From positions 32,857,235 to 32,921,234 of the forward strand of contig CM055607.1 of the NCBI GenBank assembly GCA_029379385.1: a stretch of DNA of 64,000 nucleotides, written 5' to 3'. The notes beneath the pieces were generated by a model. It searched no databases and was not told the origin of the DNA. It saw only the letters and a list, made by a program, of their open reading frames with translations. Each line of letters opens with the position of its first letter. Positions within the stretch are counted from its first letter, which is position 1. Positions 1-13,100 of the stretch are shown here, piece after piece. The DNA comes from Quillaja saponaria. Lineage: Eukaryota > Streptophyta > Magnoliopsida > Fabales > Quillajaceae. The position numbers and the translations under genes were made by a program.

Positions 1-954
1 TAGTCCTCTGCCTCGTTTTGGATTGGTAAGGAAACTGAGGTTTAAAGGTAGAGTATTATCAACTTCATTTCTATTCTAATTGTGTTTTTATACATCAAGT
101 GGAAACCTCTACTTCATCTTCTAACAATAACTGAGCTTTAATGGTCCAAGCTTCATAAGAGAGTGATCAAACCCCAAGTTTGCTCCCAAGAAATGGTGAG
201 ACCCCTATGCTTGACCTGAGCTCTCCAGCAGGTTAGTCATGCCAACACAATAGTATTACAGTGCATCTCCAAATGAGGTAAAGCCTTGCCCGTTGCTCTC
301 TAATTTGCTTTGAACACCGCTGCCATGGCCTAAGCTTTGAACTTCTCACTGAGAATGCAGTAGCAGCCATGTCTTCTGTACTTTAAATTATGGTGGATGT
401 TGCAGTGTATTGAAGCTGTATGTATTATCGTTTGAATGGTCCTTGAGCGTTCAGGGCATATATAGGGGAAGGAGTTGAAGATATGAAACAAGCAATTTGT
501 GGTGAATGTCAAGTTTGGCCAAATGGGGCATGTCCCACTCTCTGTGGGGACAAAGAACACCACCAGTTAGCTTGTCCCCTTTGCCAAACCCACTTGATAA
601 AGATTGCTCATCAACTTATACTTATTGAGGGTCATCCCTGTCTCATATAGCTAGATACCCTTTATAAATGCATGTATGCACCAGCAGCATACCTACTTGT
701 TTTTCTTTTTTAAATAGTTAGTTTAAGGCAAGATAAGTGAGCATACATGGGGATGTATGTGACTGTGTTTGTTGTAGTCCATATCAAAAGCTTAGCTTTG
801 AATTGACTAAACATTTCTTTCCTCATCCTCATCTCTTCTAACAAAACAAGTGATGTTATGCCATCTTGTCAATGTGAATGTAATTATTCATTGATTTGGA
901 AGTAATTTTTTTTTCTTTTCCAAACCCATCTAATAACACTTGTCCATATCAAGG

Positions 955-956
<2 letters not shown>

Positions 957-985
<29 letters not shown>
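957..985. repeat. poly-T tract, 29 bases
   Basis: This is an uninterrupted run of T. On the other strand it could be the poly(A) tail of a retroposed sequence, but I see no flanking duplication that would support this. Confidence 0.9.
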
Positions 986-2540
986 CTAATGGTTCTTTTA
1001 ATGTGCACTCAATAAACTTGTTAACAAATACCAAAAAAAATATATTTTAATATACAACCCTATCAAGTGTCCTTAGACCAAGCACACTTTTGAGAGAAAA
1101 AAAGCTTCTTTCTAATCTTATAAGCATTTGTCATGCAAAATTATTATCAATAACTTGGTATAATAGAACTCTCAAGAGAATGTGAAGATGGAGAACTAAC
1201 AACAATAATTAACCACCTAAAGAGTACTAATACAAAATCTGAATGCATCATTATTGTCTGTTGCCAAGTGTTTTATTATCTAACAAGAGATATTATGAGG
1301 TCTTTATTTTTTCTATAATTCATGTCAAGCAATTTTTTTTGTTTTTAAGTATACATGTCAAGCCAAATTGAATGGTTGATGAATTGTATATATTATAACT
1401 AACTAATAATACTAAGGAAATTATCTTCATCCTATTAATTTCTATGTTTTAAGCATAATTAATAACATATATAGAATGGTCAACTAAAGTAATTAAATTT
1501 ATTTATTAGTAACAACAACATATTAGCTTAGCAGAAAATGAACTCAACAAACTCTCTTTAAGAAATTGAGAGTATGTTTGATCATTTTCTTTGACAGCAA
1601 CATGTAATTGGTAATAAATTTATGTTCCTATAAATGATCATAGACATTCTCAGAAAAATCTTAAATTTCGATTTGAAATGTGTGCAATACCTTATCCACT
1701 TTTTTATTTTATTAATTAATTTATTTATTTATAAGTAGCTTGAGAAGCAAACCAAAATGTATCCAATTGATTACAATATTAGCCTAAACCCCTAATCGCA
1801 CACTACTATAGTGGTCATGCTGACATATACTACTAGGCGGGATTCCATCCAACAAGCAAGCTTACTCATTCATGTAATCATGTACACCCAATTTTTGGTG
1901 ATGGAAAATGATACAAACCTTCTCAAAGGTACGATCTTAATAAGAGAAGTGGTTAACTACTTTTTTTAACATTATATGTATGTATTACTTTTTGGTGTAT
2001 ATTATATATATGCATGTGATGTGACACACCTTTAAAAAAAAATTATTGATATATAGTATATAACACATATATAAAGAATTTAAGGTGTGAAATAATACTC
2101 TCTAATCGATTGTAAGCTTTAACTTAGTTGGTTATTTAATTTTCTTTGAAGTTTTTGTTTTGTGTTCGATTAGAGTCAGACATAATTTGGGCGAATTTCA
2201 GATGAGTAACTTATTTTCTTTATAATCGCTTCCTCTTACTTTAATTAACAAAATTAATTCAAATCTCATTATGTTCTTGGTGAGAACATTGAACCCTCAC
2301 CATAGAATAGCTAATTACATGTATCATAATGATATGCCAAGAGCGAATTTTGTATAAAGAATTTCGGTCCGTTTAGATGTAGTTAATTAAAATTAGTTTT
2401 GATAGTTGAATTGTTGAATTTTTTAGTTTTAGCTACACTTTCAACTGAAATTGAAATTCTCAAAATAATTATAAAACTTCTTCAATTTGGTAAATTCTAA
2501 TAATTACAATATTAAATAAATCTTTTTCTAATACAAATTC

Positions 2541-2569
2541 TTATATATATATATATATATATATATATG
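2541..2569. repeat. (AT)n microsatellite
   Basis: About 14 AT dinucleotide units in AT-rich intergenic DNA. It is probably length-polymorphic. Confidence 0.9.
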
Positions 2570-4392
2570 ATATCATTAACAACTACTTATACCGTGACAC
2601 ATCATGTTATATTGCTTGTTATCAATTATCGGTAACCTCCTCCATCTATTGTTGGCCATCGCTCACAGAGTACAACAACCATCACTATAGAGATATGTCG
2701 AAAATGATGACAAACAGAGACCTGCCTAAGACCACGAGTATCGCCATCATGACTCTCTGGTGACGACGAGAAACATTGATAGACTCATTGGAGATGACGA
2801 TCTCTACGATTGTGACTTATTAAAAATGACGATAAACAAGATTGAGACTTGTCGGAGACAATCACAATCATCATTGAAAATTATCAGGAAATGACAACCA
2901 AATATTTAAAATATAAATTTTATTATAATTATTTATATGATCTAAACTCATAAATTATAATGCTAAATAAATATAAAATTAGATTATTGTTGCAATCTCA
3001 ATTTTAATCCCATTTTTCATACGGATATTTGTTTTAGAATTGCAATGAATCACATTATCACATTATCACGGATATTTGTGGGCCAACCACAGCCTCAAGA
3101 CTCTCCATCATCACGTGCACCATGCCTGCCTAAGATCAACCAAAATATTTTGTCATTATCAAATCCGACATGCCAGCCACTATATTATCATTGCCGGCAG
3201 TGACAAACCAGTTCAAAGTCATTCATAGTCACCTTAATTCATCTTTTAATGACTTGAAGCCCTACATACACATCTTTAAGCCAACACTGAGAGTGACCAC
3301 TCAAGCTCGACTTGGATCAATATCTATTACTATTAAATAAAAAAAATCACTTATATATCTTTCATGTGTTATTTCTTATAAAATAAATTAAAACGATAAA
3401 TATAACGCTAATAATATGAATCACATTATAAATTTTTTTAAAATTGTAAATCATTGGTTATAACATTTAAAAGCTGTTTGATTTACAAAATAAATAGTTT
3501 TATTCTAAAAAACTTAGATTAGAAATTTTTTTCACACACGTTTGGTTGAAAATAATAATAAAAAATTCTTAACTATTGTCTTTCTCATGCAATAATTTTA
3601 TCCATCTTTTTAGCAAAATGTTATAGAAATTATGAGAGGTGTGTATTTTATATTCCCAAGTAAATATATAGTTATTACCTGAAAATAAATTGTCCATAAA
3701 TTAATCTTTTGAACGTGTCTTCATAAAATAACCCAAAAAATCACTATAACTTCGTGAAAGAAAGTAAACTATGAAATAACTTGTAAGACGAAAAAAGTAT
3801 TTTTATTTTTATTTTTCTTTATATATAGAAAGAGATGCTGACTGCTCGTTAGACATGTTGGGCCTATTGGGCCATTTTTATTTAACTTCATGGATAAAAG
3901 AAGTACACGTGTGCTAATCGAGTCTTTGTTGTGGGCCATAAGAATCTATTTCACGGGCCCATCCCATGTGCAAATAATGCCCTCATAAATCAGGATTTTG
4001 AAGTGTTGGATTGGATTCTATTCTGAAGGTTCACAACTTCATAAAAGTTTGAAAAGTAAATATCATAGATTCAGAGGATTAAAGATAAGATCTTTGTGGT
4101 ACAATGAAGAGTTAATCCAGCAAATTTTGAACGGAGCATATGAGCTTTCGCCTCAGAATCCACAACATGATAAAATCTATGCCGTACATGTAGTCTAATG
4201 ATTTTGAGCAGTTGGGAATGAAACAACTTGTAGTGGCAGACAGGTGAATTACATGAGTATTTTCATTTTGACTGAGATTTACTTTTGGGTCCCAATGGAT
4301 TGCATGAAAATAGTCATCTCTTTCGAGAAAATAAGATTATCCGAGCTATATATGACACTACTTCTTCTCTTAAGTCATGAATGTAATGAAAT

Positions 4393-4502
4393 AAAAATCC
4401 TAGCTACCTTTTCTTTGTTGATCATTTTTCTTCAAAACAAAACGACTAAAAATCCTGGCTACCTTTTCTTTGTTGATCATTTTTCTTCAAAACAAAAAAA
4501 AA
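4393..4502. repeat. 55-bp tandem duplication
   Basis: Two adjacent 55-base copies start at 4393 and 4448. They share the core reading AATCCT(A/G)GCTACC, then TTTTCTTTGTTGATCA, then a CAAAACA-rich end. They differ at only a few positions, so the duplication is recent. No gene covers it. Confidence 0.85.
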
Positions 4503-5536
4503 AAAATCCAAGCTGTCGGGAGAAGGTTTGCTTCTTTCTGTGATGGAAGAGAATTTCAGGAGCACAAGAATAAAGGACTACAATTCCTTTATATTTTAAT
4601 GTTCTTGGTCCACCATTGATGTAGGTTGAAGCATTAAGGATCAATCCTAATAATAGTACTGGAATTCTGCATAAGATATTACAATACTAGTGGTCTGGAT
4701 GAGAGACATCACATCCTTAATTCGGCTCAAAACAAGAATGGATGGTTTACTTCTTGTCTTTCGGTGCAAATAAACCTTGTAAACATAAGACAAAGGAAAA
4801 GCCTATAGTACTATTAATTACGCTACTTACCAAATTTGTAGATAGAAAAACACAAGAAGCTGTATCTAATGATACTAATTTTTTTTCACTAATAGCAATT
4901 AGTTCTCAGCAAGACCCACTACTATTTTTCATCATCAGTAGTACTTAGTTACAGCATTTTGTGGATCTCATCTAAGCAGTAAGTGCCCAACAGGAGACAA
5001 GTCCCCATTTTATCCCAGTACTTGAAAGCTGAAACCCAAAGTTAGATGATGACTATGCATTACTGTCTCATTCTCTGATCATAATTGCAAAAATCTTCTT
5101 ACTGCTCAGTCCTGAAAAGAGCATGCTTCTAGTACAAGTAGTTTGATTAAATCAAAGACCAGTTAAAAACATTTCTCAAAAGTTGGCCAACCCTAATTAA
5201 TAGGAATAGAAACTTCTTGTTGTACTGTACATCAGAAGAAAATCAAAACAAACATACACATGCGACTGCACTTCTTACTGACCAAAAGTACTTCACACTT
5301 CCATTAAAGAACTTGAAAGAACAACCCAAATCTTCAGGAACAAATGGCATTTCGATGCTACATAAACAAAATTAAAGAAACACTGACAAGTGAAATCAAC
5401 ACCAGACACGAGACTAGAAATAAATACAAATAACCGCTTGAAGCAGCAACACCTATCAAATGTACACGCCTTTTTCTTCTTCTCCATATCTTCGGTAGCT
5501 CAAATCATCTAGTATATGCACTGACTCTGGAATCTC

Positions 5537-8495
5537 TCACTCTACTCCCAGTGCTTTCTTAATGTCCGCCTATGTCAAGGATTACAAAGAAAAGAATCAG
5601 TATTTCCAATGAACAGTCCAGCACACCCACACACATACAGAGATGGAAAGATTACCTCAATGGCCAATGGTGTAGTTGTTGACCCATATCGCACAATGGC
5701 AGACCCGTTTTTGTCGACTAAAAACTTGGTGAAATTCCACTTTATCCTAGACCCCAAAAATCCAGTTTTACTTGCTTTAAGGAATTTGTATATAGGTGCT
5801 GCATCCGATCCATTAACACGAATCTAAATTAAAAAGACAGATGAACATCAGTAGATTGCAGATTGCAGATTGCAGAATTGAGTGTCTGGTGCATGTGGCA
5901 TTCCTAGGTCATCACCAGTAAAGAAAAAATCAGATGCAAGACAAATAATAGCTTCTCATAATCCTGTCTTTGATCAGAGCATTTTCAGTAGACTTGAACT
6001 GTAATGATTTTCTCTTTCCGTAGACGGAGTCTTGAGTTTCTTTATTTTTTGGTTCTCTTTTTCTGGACAAATAAGAGTCTTGGATTATGAGTGCCATTTC
6101 TGATGTTGCTAATGTTAATTTGGGACCTAAGATGTTATCTTGAAGATTTTGTTCTGTACTTGCACAAAGAGAACATGATCGCAGTTCACTCTTTTACCCT
6201 CTGTCTACATTTCAAGATGAATCTGGAAATGTCAAACCTTTTTATTTCTTGGATATGAAGTGTAATGAAAAGATAGGAATATTGAATGACAAAAATTAAT
6301 TTCTATCCCAATTTCGATGTACAGTTAGTTTTCCTGTCATTAGCAAACATGAAATGGAACCTAATCATCTAATTTTCACTCATTCCCTTCCACGGTTCCC
6401 TTACTTAAAATGACAAAACATCATCACATACTCTTTTAACAGCACTTGACCCATCCCACATATAATTATAAACCAACCCCTAATTATTAAAAAAAAATCA
6501 GATAGTTCTATGAGAGACAAACACAAATAGCTTTTACTGCTCACAATTCTCTCATTAAATGTATTTTCAGGTCACTACCTAGATTATGACCTACAATGGT
6601 TGATACAAATGATGCTTGGTGAAGCAAGAGGCAACCTAGAACAATTATGGCTATACAAAGATTATATCTCCATATGTTAAAATCAAAACCTTGCTCAGAA
6701 AGATATCTACGAGATAGAAGGATTTCTAAAATGATATGATCATACTTTGAGACACGTGCTAAAATACAGTTCAGATGCAGAAAACAGAAGCAAAGCTTTA
6801 TCCTCCATAAGCTGCACATTATCATCAAATATACTGATCTAGAATACTACACATCTTCACATATACTTGCAAGAACTTCAGAAATTAAGACCAAAAATAT
6901 ATCTCAGTATTATGAATAGATATGGTTCTTTTTTCTTTTCTTTATTCAATGGTGTGGAGGAGGGGGGGGGGGGGGGGGGGGGGGGGGGAATCTTGTATCT
7001 CAAGACTGTATTAATTGCACAGTATATATCTTAATAAATAGGGCTTGAGATGTATCACTTTTCAGCTTTCCAATTTTTTGTCTTGCAGTATCAAGATAAG
7101 TCTCATATTAAGAGTATCATGTCCATAGTGAAGCAGCAACTGCTCTATCAAGTTGTTGCAATATGTGCCCAAATATAATTGGAAATCCAGACCATTTATT
7201 GTGGTGCAGAAAATTTTGATTTTGAAACATCAGTTTCATTCTTAATTTCTTATAAACTATGAAAGAAAGCAGTTTAAATTTTGTTTTAAGTTTTGTCAAT
7301 GGTGATTATTTCCATAAAGTTCAAGATTTTAAGAAGCAATAGGGAACCATCAACCCCTTATAACAAACGTCAAACTCTACTCTTTTAAAGAATTTGTACC
7401 ATCCCACTTAACAGTAAAGGCAAATACCTTTTGGAAAATGGGATACTCAGCCTTGTATCTAGTGCATGCAAATTCTTCCGCTTCCTGGCTTGTCCCGGGC
7501 TCTTGCTTCAAAAACTGGTTGCAAGGAAATGCCAATATCTCCAAACCTAAGAGCACCCAAAAACACATTTTCAAGTCTAAGAAGTTGTGAGTCAACAAAG
7601 ACAGAATTCTTCCCTTTATGCATGAATTCAATTGTCTAAATTGAGAACTAGGAAGACAAATGAGTTCAACAAGAAAAAGCAACAAATTCCATCCAGATAT
7701 GTCAATCAAAAAGAAAAAAACAAACACATTCATAATAATATTATACCCTTTATATGGTTGATACACCCTTCAGAAATAGAAATAACAAGGAACATCCAGT
7801 AAAGACAGTAACCCAAGGAAAGGAAGACTAGGCAGAGGTGGGCTCTCAAAGGCAAACTCAAGCATTGCCCTGGATCTTACATGTCTCTTGGTGGGAGTAA
7901 CATGAAGCTCAGAATTTGGGGTGTATTTGATACTCCCAAAATAAAAGGGGGAATTGGTCTATGGTCCATTTCGTTACAAATAAATAAGAATTTCTAGTTC
8001 GACCTCGATTCTTGCAGAATTACTAAATGTTTTATCATAACTCTTCATTCGAGTGAGCAAAATCATACCTTTGTCCTTGTATCTGTTGTAAAGCTCAGTC
8101 AACTGGGTGTAATTTGCATCTGTAAATCCACTGGTCCAAACAAGCATGGTTTTATTAGAAGGCAAGCAAATTGAGTTAATGAATCGAAACAATCAAAACC
8201 CAAAGAAATTACAACAAATTAAAACTGAAAAGAACAAAAGAAGAGCAGATTAGAAAAGATGAATAACCATTTGGAAGCCACGTTAACAACAAGAAGAACC
8301 TTCCCCTTGTAGATGCTGAGGTCCACGTCTTTGCCTCTGGCATCCTGTATAACCCCAGAATAGCTTCTATTAGATTTCTGAGAGTACCCAGAAAATGATT
8401 TCTATGAAATTTTATCAGAAAATTCGAAACGAATTATATACCTTGACTGTGAAATCATGGATGGATTTTTCTGAGACCGATTGAGAAGCACCCAT
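5537..8495 (-). CDS. GPX: plant glutathione peroxidase (thioredoxin-dependent, GPX4/5 type)
   Basis: This enzyme reduces hydrogen and lipid peroxides using thioredoxin. Six minus-strand exons: 8442-8495, 8268-8344, 8069-8130, 7428-7546, 5656-5823, 5537-5569. They join in frame to 170 aa with GT-AG borders, the usual length for a form without a transit peptide. Visible motifs are NVASKCGFT with the peroxidatic Cys, [17 protein letters not shown] with the resolving Cys, and WNFTKFLV. The catalytic Cys codon is split by intron 2 (TG/T). The start MGASQS has Gly2 and Ser6, which fits N-myristoylation and membrane attachment as described for Arabidopsis GPX4/5. That localisation is inferred. Intron 4 is 1.6 kb and holds a poly-G tract. 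No frame break is seen. Confidence 0.96.
5854..5874. repeat. three tandem GATTGCA heptamers
   Basis: Three exact copies of a 7-bp unit lie in intron 4 of the glutathione peroxidase gene, about 30 bases from the acceptor of exon 5. It is a minor minisatellite with no functional evidence. Confidence 0.85.
6962..6988. repeat. poly-G tract, about 27 bases
   Basis: A long uninterrupted G run in the 1.6-kb fourth intron of the glutathione peroxidase gene, preceded by GTGTGGAGGA. Its printed length should not be trusted, given the sequencing problems of such runs. Confidence 0.9.
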
Positions 8496-9400
8496 TTCTC
8501 GCCTTTTTTCTGATGCAAAAAGTTTTCTGACCCCTCTTCCTACTACTCTTATGCCCTCACTACTTTCTTATCTTTTTCTGACAATTTCTCACCTGATGAG
8601 GCTCAATTTGAGGCCTGATTGCAATTGGATCTCTCTGCAAAGTACAAACATACCCTAACATTTATATAACTAGTTTGATAATGATGACTTATATAGAAAT
8701 AGATTAGAATAACAATGAATACTTAATAAATCCATAGGAGAATGTTCAAATCTACAGTAATTAAAGATGGTATTAGTCAAGATATCATAAATTAATAATT
8801 TGGTTTATTTTATTTAATAATCTTTTTGACTTTCACAATCCAAAATAATAACATGGTTTCTGTTGCCAAACTGTCACTGTTTTTATTTCCTCTGATGGAA
8901 AATCCAATGTCACTGTTTCTTCTGCTTTTCTTCAATGACAAAATAAAAACTATAAATCAAAATTGTCACAGTTGAGGGAATTGTAGGAAGCATACAGGTA
9001 ACAAATAAAAAACAATCTCATTATTACAAATTACCAGTTATTCACTAAAATCTTAAATTTTTTAATAAATCAGGACTCTACACATATTCTTGCAAGCATT
9101 GGCTGCAATAGTTGACAAAAAGTTTGGGTTCCCCTTCTCTTAAGCTTCAAAAGAAAATGTGGAATCCTTTATTTTCTTAAGTTCAAGACATGAAAACAGC
9201 TTACAATGAATCATTTGAGGAATTTTTTTCCTTCTTGGTGAAAGCGTCCAAATTTTACGAGTTTTTGGCTTTCTACCCCCATATTATTATAACTATAAAC
9301 GACAGAGACATTCCATATCTTTTTCCCGAGCCAGCTAATTGATTTGAAAAGAATTAAATAAAACAACTGTTTTTATTTGCTCATGAAGAAAGTGACAGGC
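8496..9400. other. short intergenic region (GPX promoter side)
   Basis: This is the 5' flank of the minus-strand peroxidase gene, followed by the presumed 3' flank of the HULK gene. The first 130 bases are pyrimidine-rich and probably contain the GPX 5' UTR. I see no coding signal or recognisable element in the AT-rich remainder. Confidence 0.5.
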
Positions 9401-10174
9401 ACACAAACTACTTGATAGACTTCCCTGAATAGGCAGGATTCCTGCGAGATCAGTACACAAACAGTTGGACTGCCAACAACCTTATCATTAAATTTACATA
9501 GAAACCGATATTAGTGCAAATGGTCCGCACGTTAATTTATGACAACTAATAAGGGCAAGAAATGCAATGCTAGTCACCTGTCAAAACCACTGTCACAAAT
9601 TTGCTTCATCACCAAGAAATGTTTAGAACAAAAGCATTGGATACAAAAACCAAACCGAACATGCAGGCGACCAATCTTCGGAGAAGAATTGAAGAACCAC
9701 TGAATATATGATAAGGAAAAATGACTATAATTGAAAAAAGTACAATGACTGAGTTGATCTAATTGCTATGGAAGGACTTCCATGGAATAAATTATAGTTC
9801 TATTTGGAATGAAAAGATTAATATATGACAGCCTAGATCAAGTTACAGCTCTCAACCAAACTCTACAATAACTCTTCCGGCCCCACATATCGCACAAAAG
9901 GATATAATAAAAATATACAATTCTCGCAGAATCAACAGAGATCATCATGCTGCTTGCTGTTGATTCTGCTGAACCCCCTTCCAATGAACTTTGCCAGCAA
10001 GTGTACAAAAAGATGGACCAAAAACAAATTCTCCTGTACAAGCCATAGATCCCGGCCATAAAGGATCATACCTAGCATTCAGAAGGACCAGAATGTAAAT
10101 GACAAAAATCAATAAAATGACTTATTGGACTACAATCTAGACAACAACATACCAGTCCTAGCATTTTTTTATGT
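9401..10174 (-). other. probable 3' UTR of the HULK gene
   Basis: The region directly follows the HULK stop codon. It has a plausible donor (CTG/GTATGTT, about 10154) and acceptor (GCTAG/GTATGATCC, about 10073), suggesting a spliced 3' UTR. After that acceptor the minus strand holds an unused open frame of about 42 codons ending near 9951. It would be read only if the exon join used another phase, so I treat it as UTR. Confidence 0.4.
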
Positions 10175-13100
10175 TCAACCTTGCCGCCAAAAGCTTGGAC
10201 CTGAAACATTAAACGAGATCCAGAACACATAAATTTAGGCAACACCTCTAAAATGCAAAGCAGGGAGACCAGTGATGATTTAAACAGTCCATATGACACA
10301 CAAACCATATCTAAACTTCATAAAATTGAAAAAGGAAAAGAGCAAGGAACAATTGCAATTTGCAACTCACACCTCTGCTTGCTACTGAAATTGCACCTTC
10401 AAAATGTGGCCCAAAAGGCACAGAGTTCCTGTGTATCAACGACTGGGGAGGATATCTCCAACCATGGCCTGGTAATCTAGGAGGTTCACAGGGATGACAA
10501 CTGTAAGGGAAAGACACATCCTTATCCTCATATCTTCGACCTATGGACGCAAAAAATATACATATATATAACTTATATGAGATGACACTAGAAAAATGAT
10601 CCGACCAAACAATGGCATCTCCAAGTATCTTGACTATCAAAATTCACAACAATCCTCTAAATCTTACCAAAGTAAGGTGCAGGAGCTCTCCAACTATCTC
10701 GGAACTCACATGGAGGCGGTTTTATTCTCTCATGATTATTATAGAACTTATCCCTTTCCATGTTATGCCAGAAGTGGTAACTATTAGGATATGAAGGTGG
10801 CAGAGCCTCCCTCCAAGGCTTCACATGTTGGTCCCCACGAACAAAAGAAAACTGACTTGATGGTGCATGTTGAGGTGGCCGCAAAGGGTAGCCTTTCTTA
10901 GGCATGGTAACACCATCAGAATGATGATCATTCTCTGGTGGTTGAACAGGGAAGCTGCTGAAAGAGCAAGTCGATTCAGGTATCTGCATCTGAAGATCTC
11001 TAGACTCAGGTCCTCGATAATGCATCACATCTGAGATGGGTTGGTTATTCCTTAGTGCAACCAACTGTTGATCCACAGAGTGAACTGGGTAATCTTGCAT
11101 TTTCTGCATGTGTATCCAAATTGAAAAGAAAATATCATATCATGACTTTCACTTCTCTCACAGTAACAACTGATTATCAAAATGCAAAAATGCCTAACAA
11201 GAGTTGTGGACATACCTGCACATCTGCATAAATTTTTGAATCAATCCCGGTAGCAAATGGATCAGATATAGAAGATGGAAGGTGAATGGAAGGAGGAGGC
11301 GGTGGGGGCAGAGGACGAGATGGAGGTGATGGTGGCAGTGGCATGGATGACACAGGGTACATCCTGAGGTACTGGAGGGGCAAATGGAAGTGGAAGAGGT
11401 TTCTCAAAATGATCATGCTGCGGATACGTGGCATTGCCACCATCAAACGAATTCAATTCAACTTCAAAAGGAGGCGCCACATCCTCCATTTCAAGCTCAC
11501 CATCAACATCTTCCAAAATATGTCTGTGCTTTTCCATTGCAGTAGTCATTTCTTGTATTTCATGTGTTTCAGAGTTATGCTCAGGGGTGACAGCCTCAAA
11601 ACTCCCTCCATCAGAATCGCTCCCTTCTTCTTCATCCTTAAGCATTTGTGGCATGCAAAATCCAGGGAGTTGGAAACTTGAATTGCTGCAAGAAAATTTG
11701 ATTAGATACAACTGAAAAGTTTGCAATATTATGAAAAAAAGTCAAATTTTTAACATCCAGTAAATTCAAACCTTCCATATTCATCAACAAGCATACCCTC
11801 CATATCTCTTATGGGATCATCCAAAGCCCTTTCTGTTCTCAACGAGCGTCTTGAAAAGCCACCACCAGAAGCTGAACCATAGTAGTCTAATTCTCGCATA
11901 TGGTGACGAATAACAGATTCTGGTAGGATCCTTCTTTCCAACCAAAGCCTCAAAACCTATTCCAAAGAAGATCAAAGTTTAGAACAACACCAGACTAAAA
12001 GAGAGAAAGAGGGAGAGAGCACAAAATAAAAAGAAAAATAGTGACTTGCCTTAAGACACTGCCTATGATTTTCCTGTGCAGAACTGCCAGGAGGAGCAGC
12101 AGCAGACAACAGGCGTGACAGGACTGCTTGGATGGCAGAAGGATATACACCACAAACATCACCTAAACAGTGAAATAAAATTCTAAAGTTAATGGATTCC
12201 AACAATATGACCCTGTTTAGTTAAGTTATTTTTAAATTTTTAATCACTTACGGACAAAAAAAAAGAAAAAAAACAGATTTATCAGTTAGAATCCTCAATG
12301 GCCAGTGATCCTCAAGATGCATCAATGCTATATACATTACCTTTTAAACCTCGGGAACACTGGGCTATAGAATCGACAAGGAAAAACAAATCCACCTTAC
12401 GATGTAGGCTTGGTTCAGTTTCTAGATAACAGGCAAGAATTTCCACCACCTACAAGAAAACCCCAATTGTATGTCAAGAAAAGATTGCCAAAAGATAATC
12501 ACTTCCACTGACACGATAGCTAATTTACATGAAAAAAAATTCAAAAGAGGTCATTTTTTAAACTCAGATGGATTTTTTTTAGACATAAATTCAAGCTCTT
12601 TAATTAAAGATATTCTATTTCCTACATTGCTCTTACCTAATTATCAAGGAATACAAAAGTACAAGAGAAGCTTCATGGTTCCTTTGCTAGAGAAAATATA
12701 TCTTCTTTATAATGTATCTCGTCCAATTTTCCCTTACAAATAGTCATGGTTGAAATCTTGATATTTAAAAATTTCAAGTCCCAAATGTCAGGGAGATAAA
12801 TGATGCATAAAAGACAATAGGAATAAATCCCAAAAATTAGAATATAATGTAGCACGTCCAATTTTCTGTTGCAAATGATCATGGTTATCCATAAAAATAT
12901 AATAAAACAAATCCTAAGCATAAATGCATTTTCCAGTTAACAATTTATTTATAAAATACTGAGTAAAAAGCCTTCATTATAAATACAAGGTAAGGTAACT
13001 ATTCAAATGTCATACCTTCGCAGCAATACCAAACTTTGCACAATCAATAGCTATGCGCGTTGCCCTACCAATACTCTCTTTTGTCCTTGTCAATGTCCCA

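Larger units (their letters stand above)
1..5536. other. AT-rich intergenic stretch left of the peroxidase gene
   Basis: I find no convincing gene here. Open frames are short and lack codon structure or recognisable domains. The stretch contains a 29-base poly-T run at 957-985, an (AT)n tract at 2541-2569, and a 55-bp tandem duplication at 4393-4502. The part just before 5537 is probably the 3' UTR of the minus-strand glutathione peroxidase gene. The first 600 bases could hold the edge of a neighbouring gene, but nothing in them supports a call. Confidence 0.5.

Noticed and set aside
2360..3060. A MITE starting TTCGGTCCGTTTAGATG
   Set aside because: The left end resembles known MITE starts, but no matching inverted right end could be found.
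3998..4198. 66-codon open frame with an NGAYELSPQ segment, slightly like retroelement integrase tails
   Set aside because: The similarity is limited to a few residues. No neighbouring polyprotein domains or long terminal repeats are present.
5609..5827. Plus-strand 72-codon frame
   Set aside because: It is the antisense of GPX exon 5.
9951..10072. 42-codon open frame as an alternative HULK C terminus
   Set aside because: The expected family ending (SFWRQG, then stop) is reached earlier in a correctly phased exon. Using this frame would need a different junction.
11177..11446. Separate proline-rich small gene
   Set aside because: It is the continuation of HULK exon 8 after a +1 frame break; the PLPPSPPSRPLPPPP run belongs to the HULK tail.
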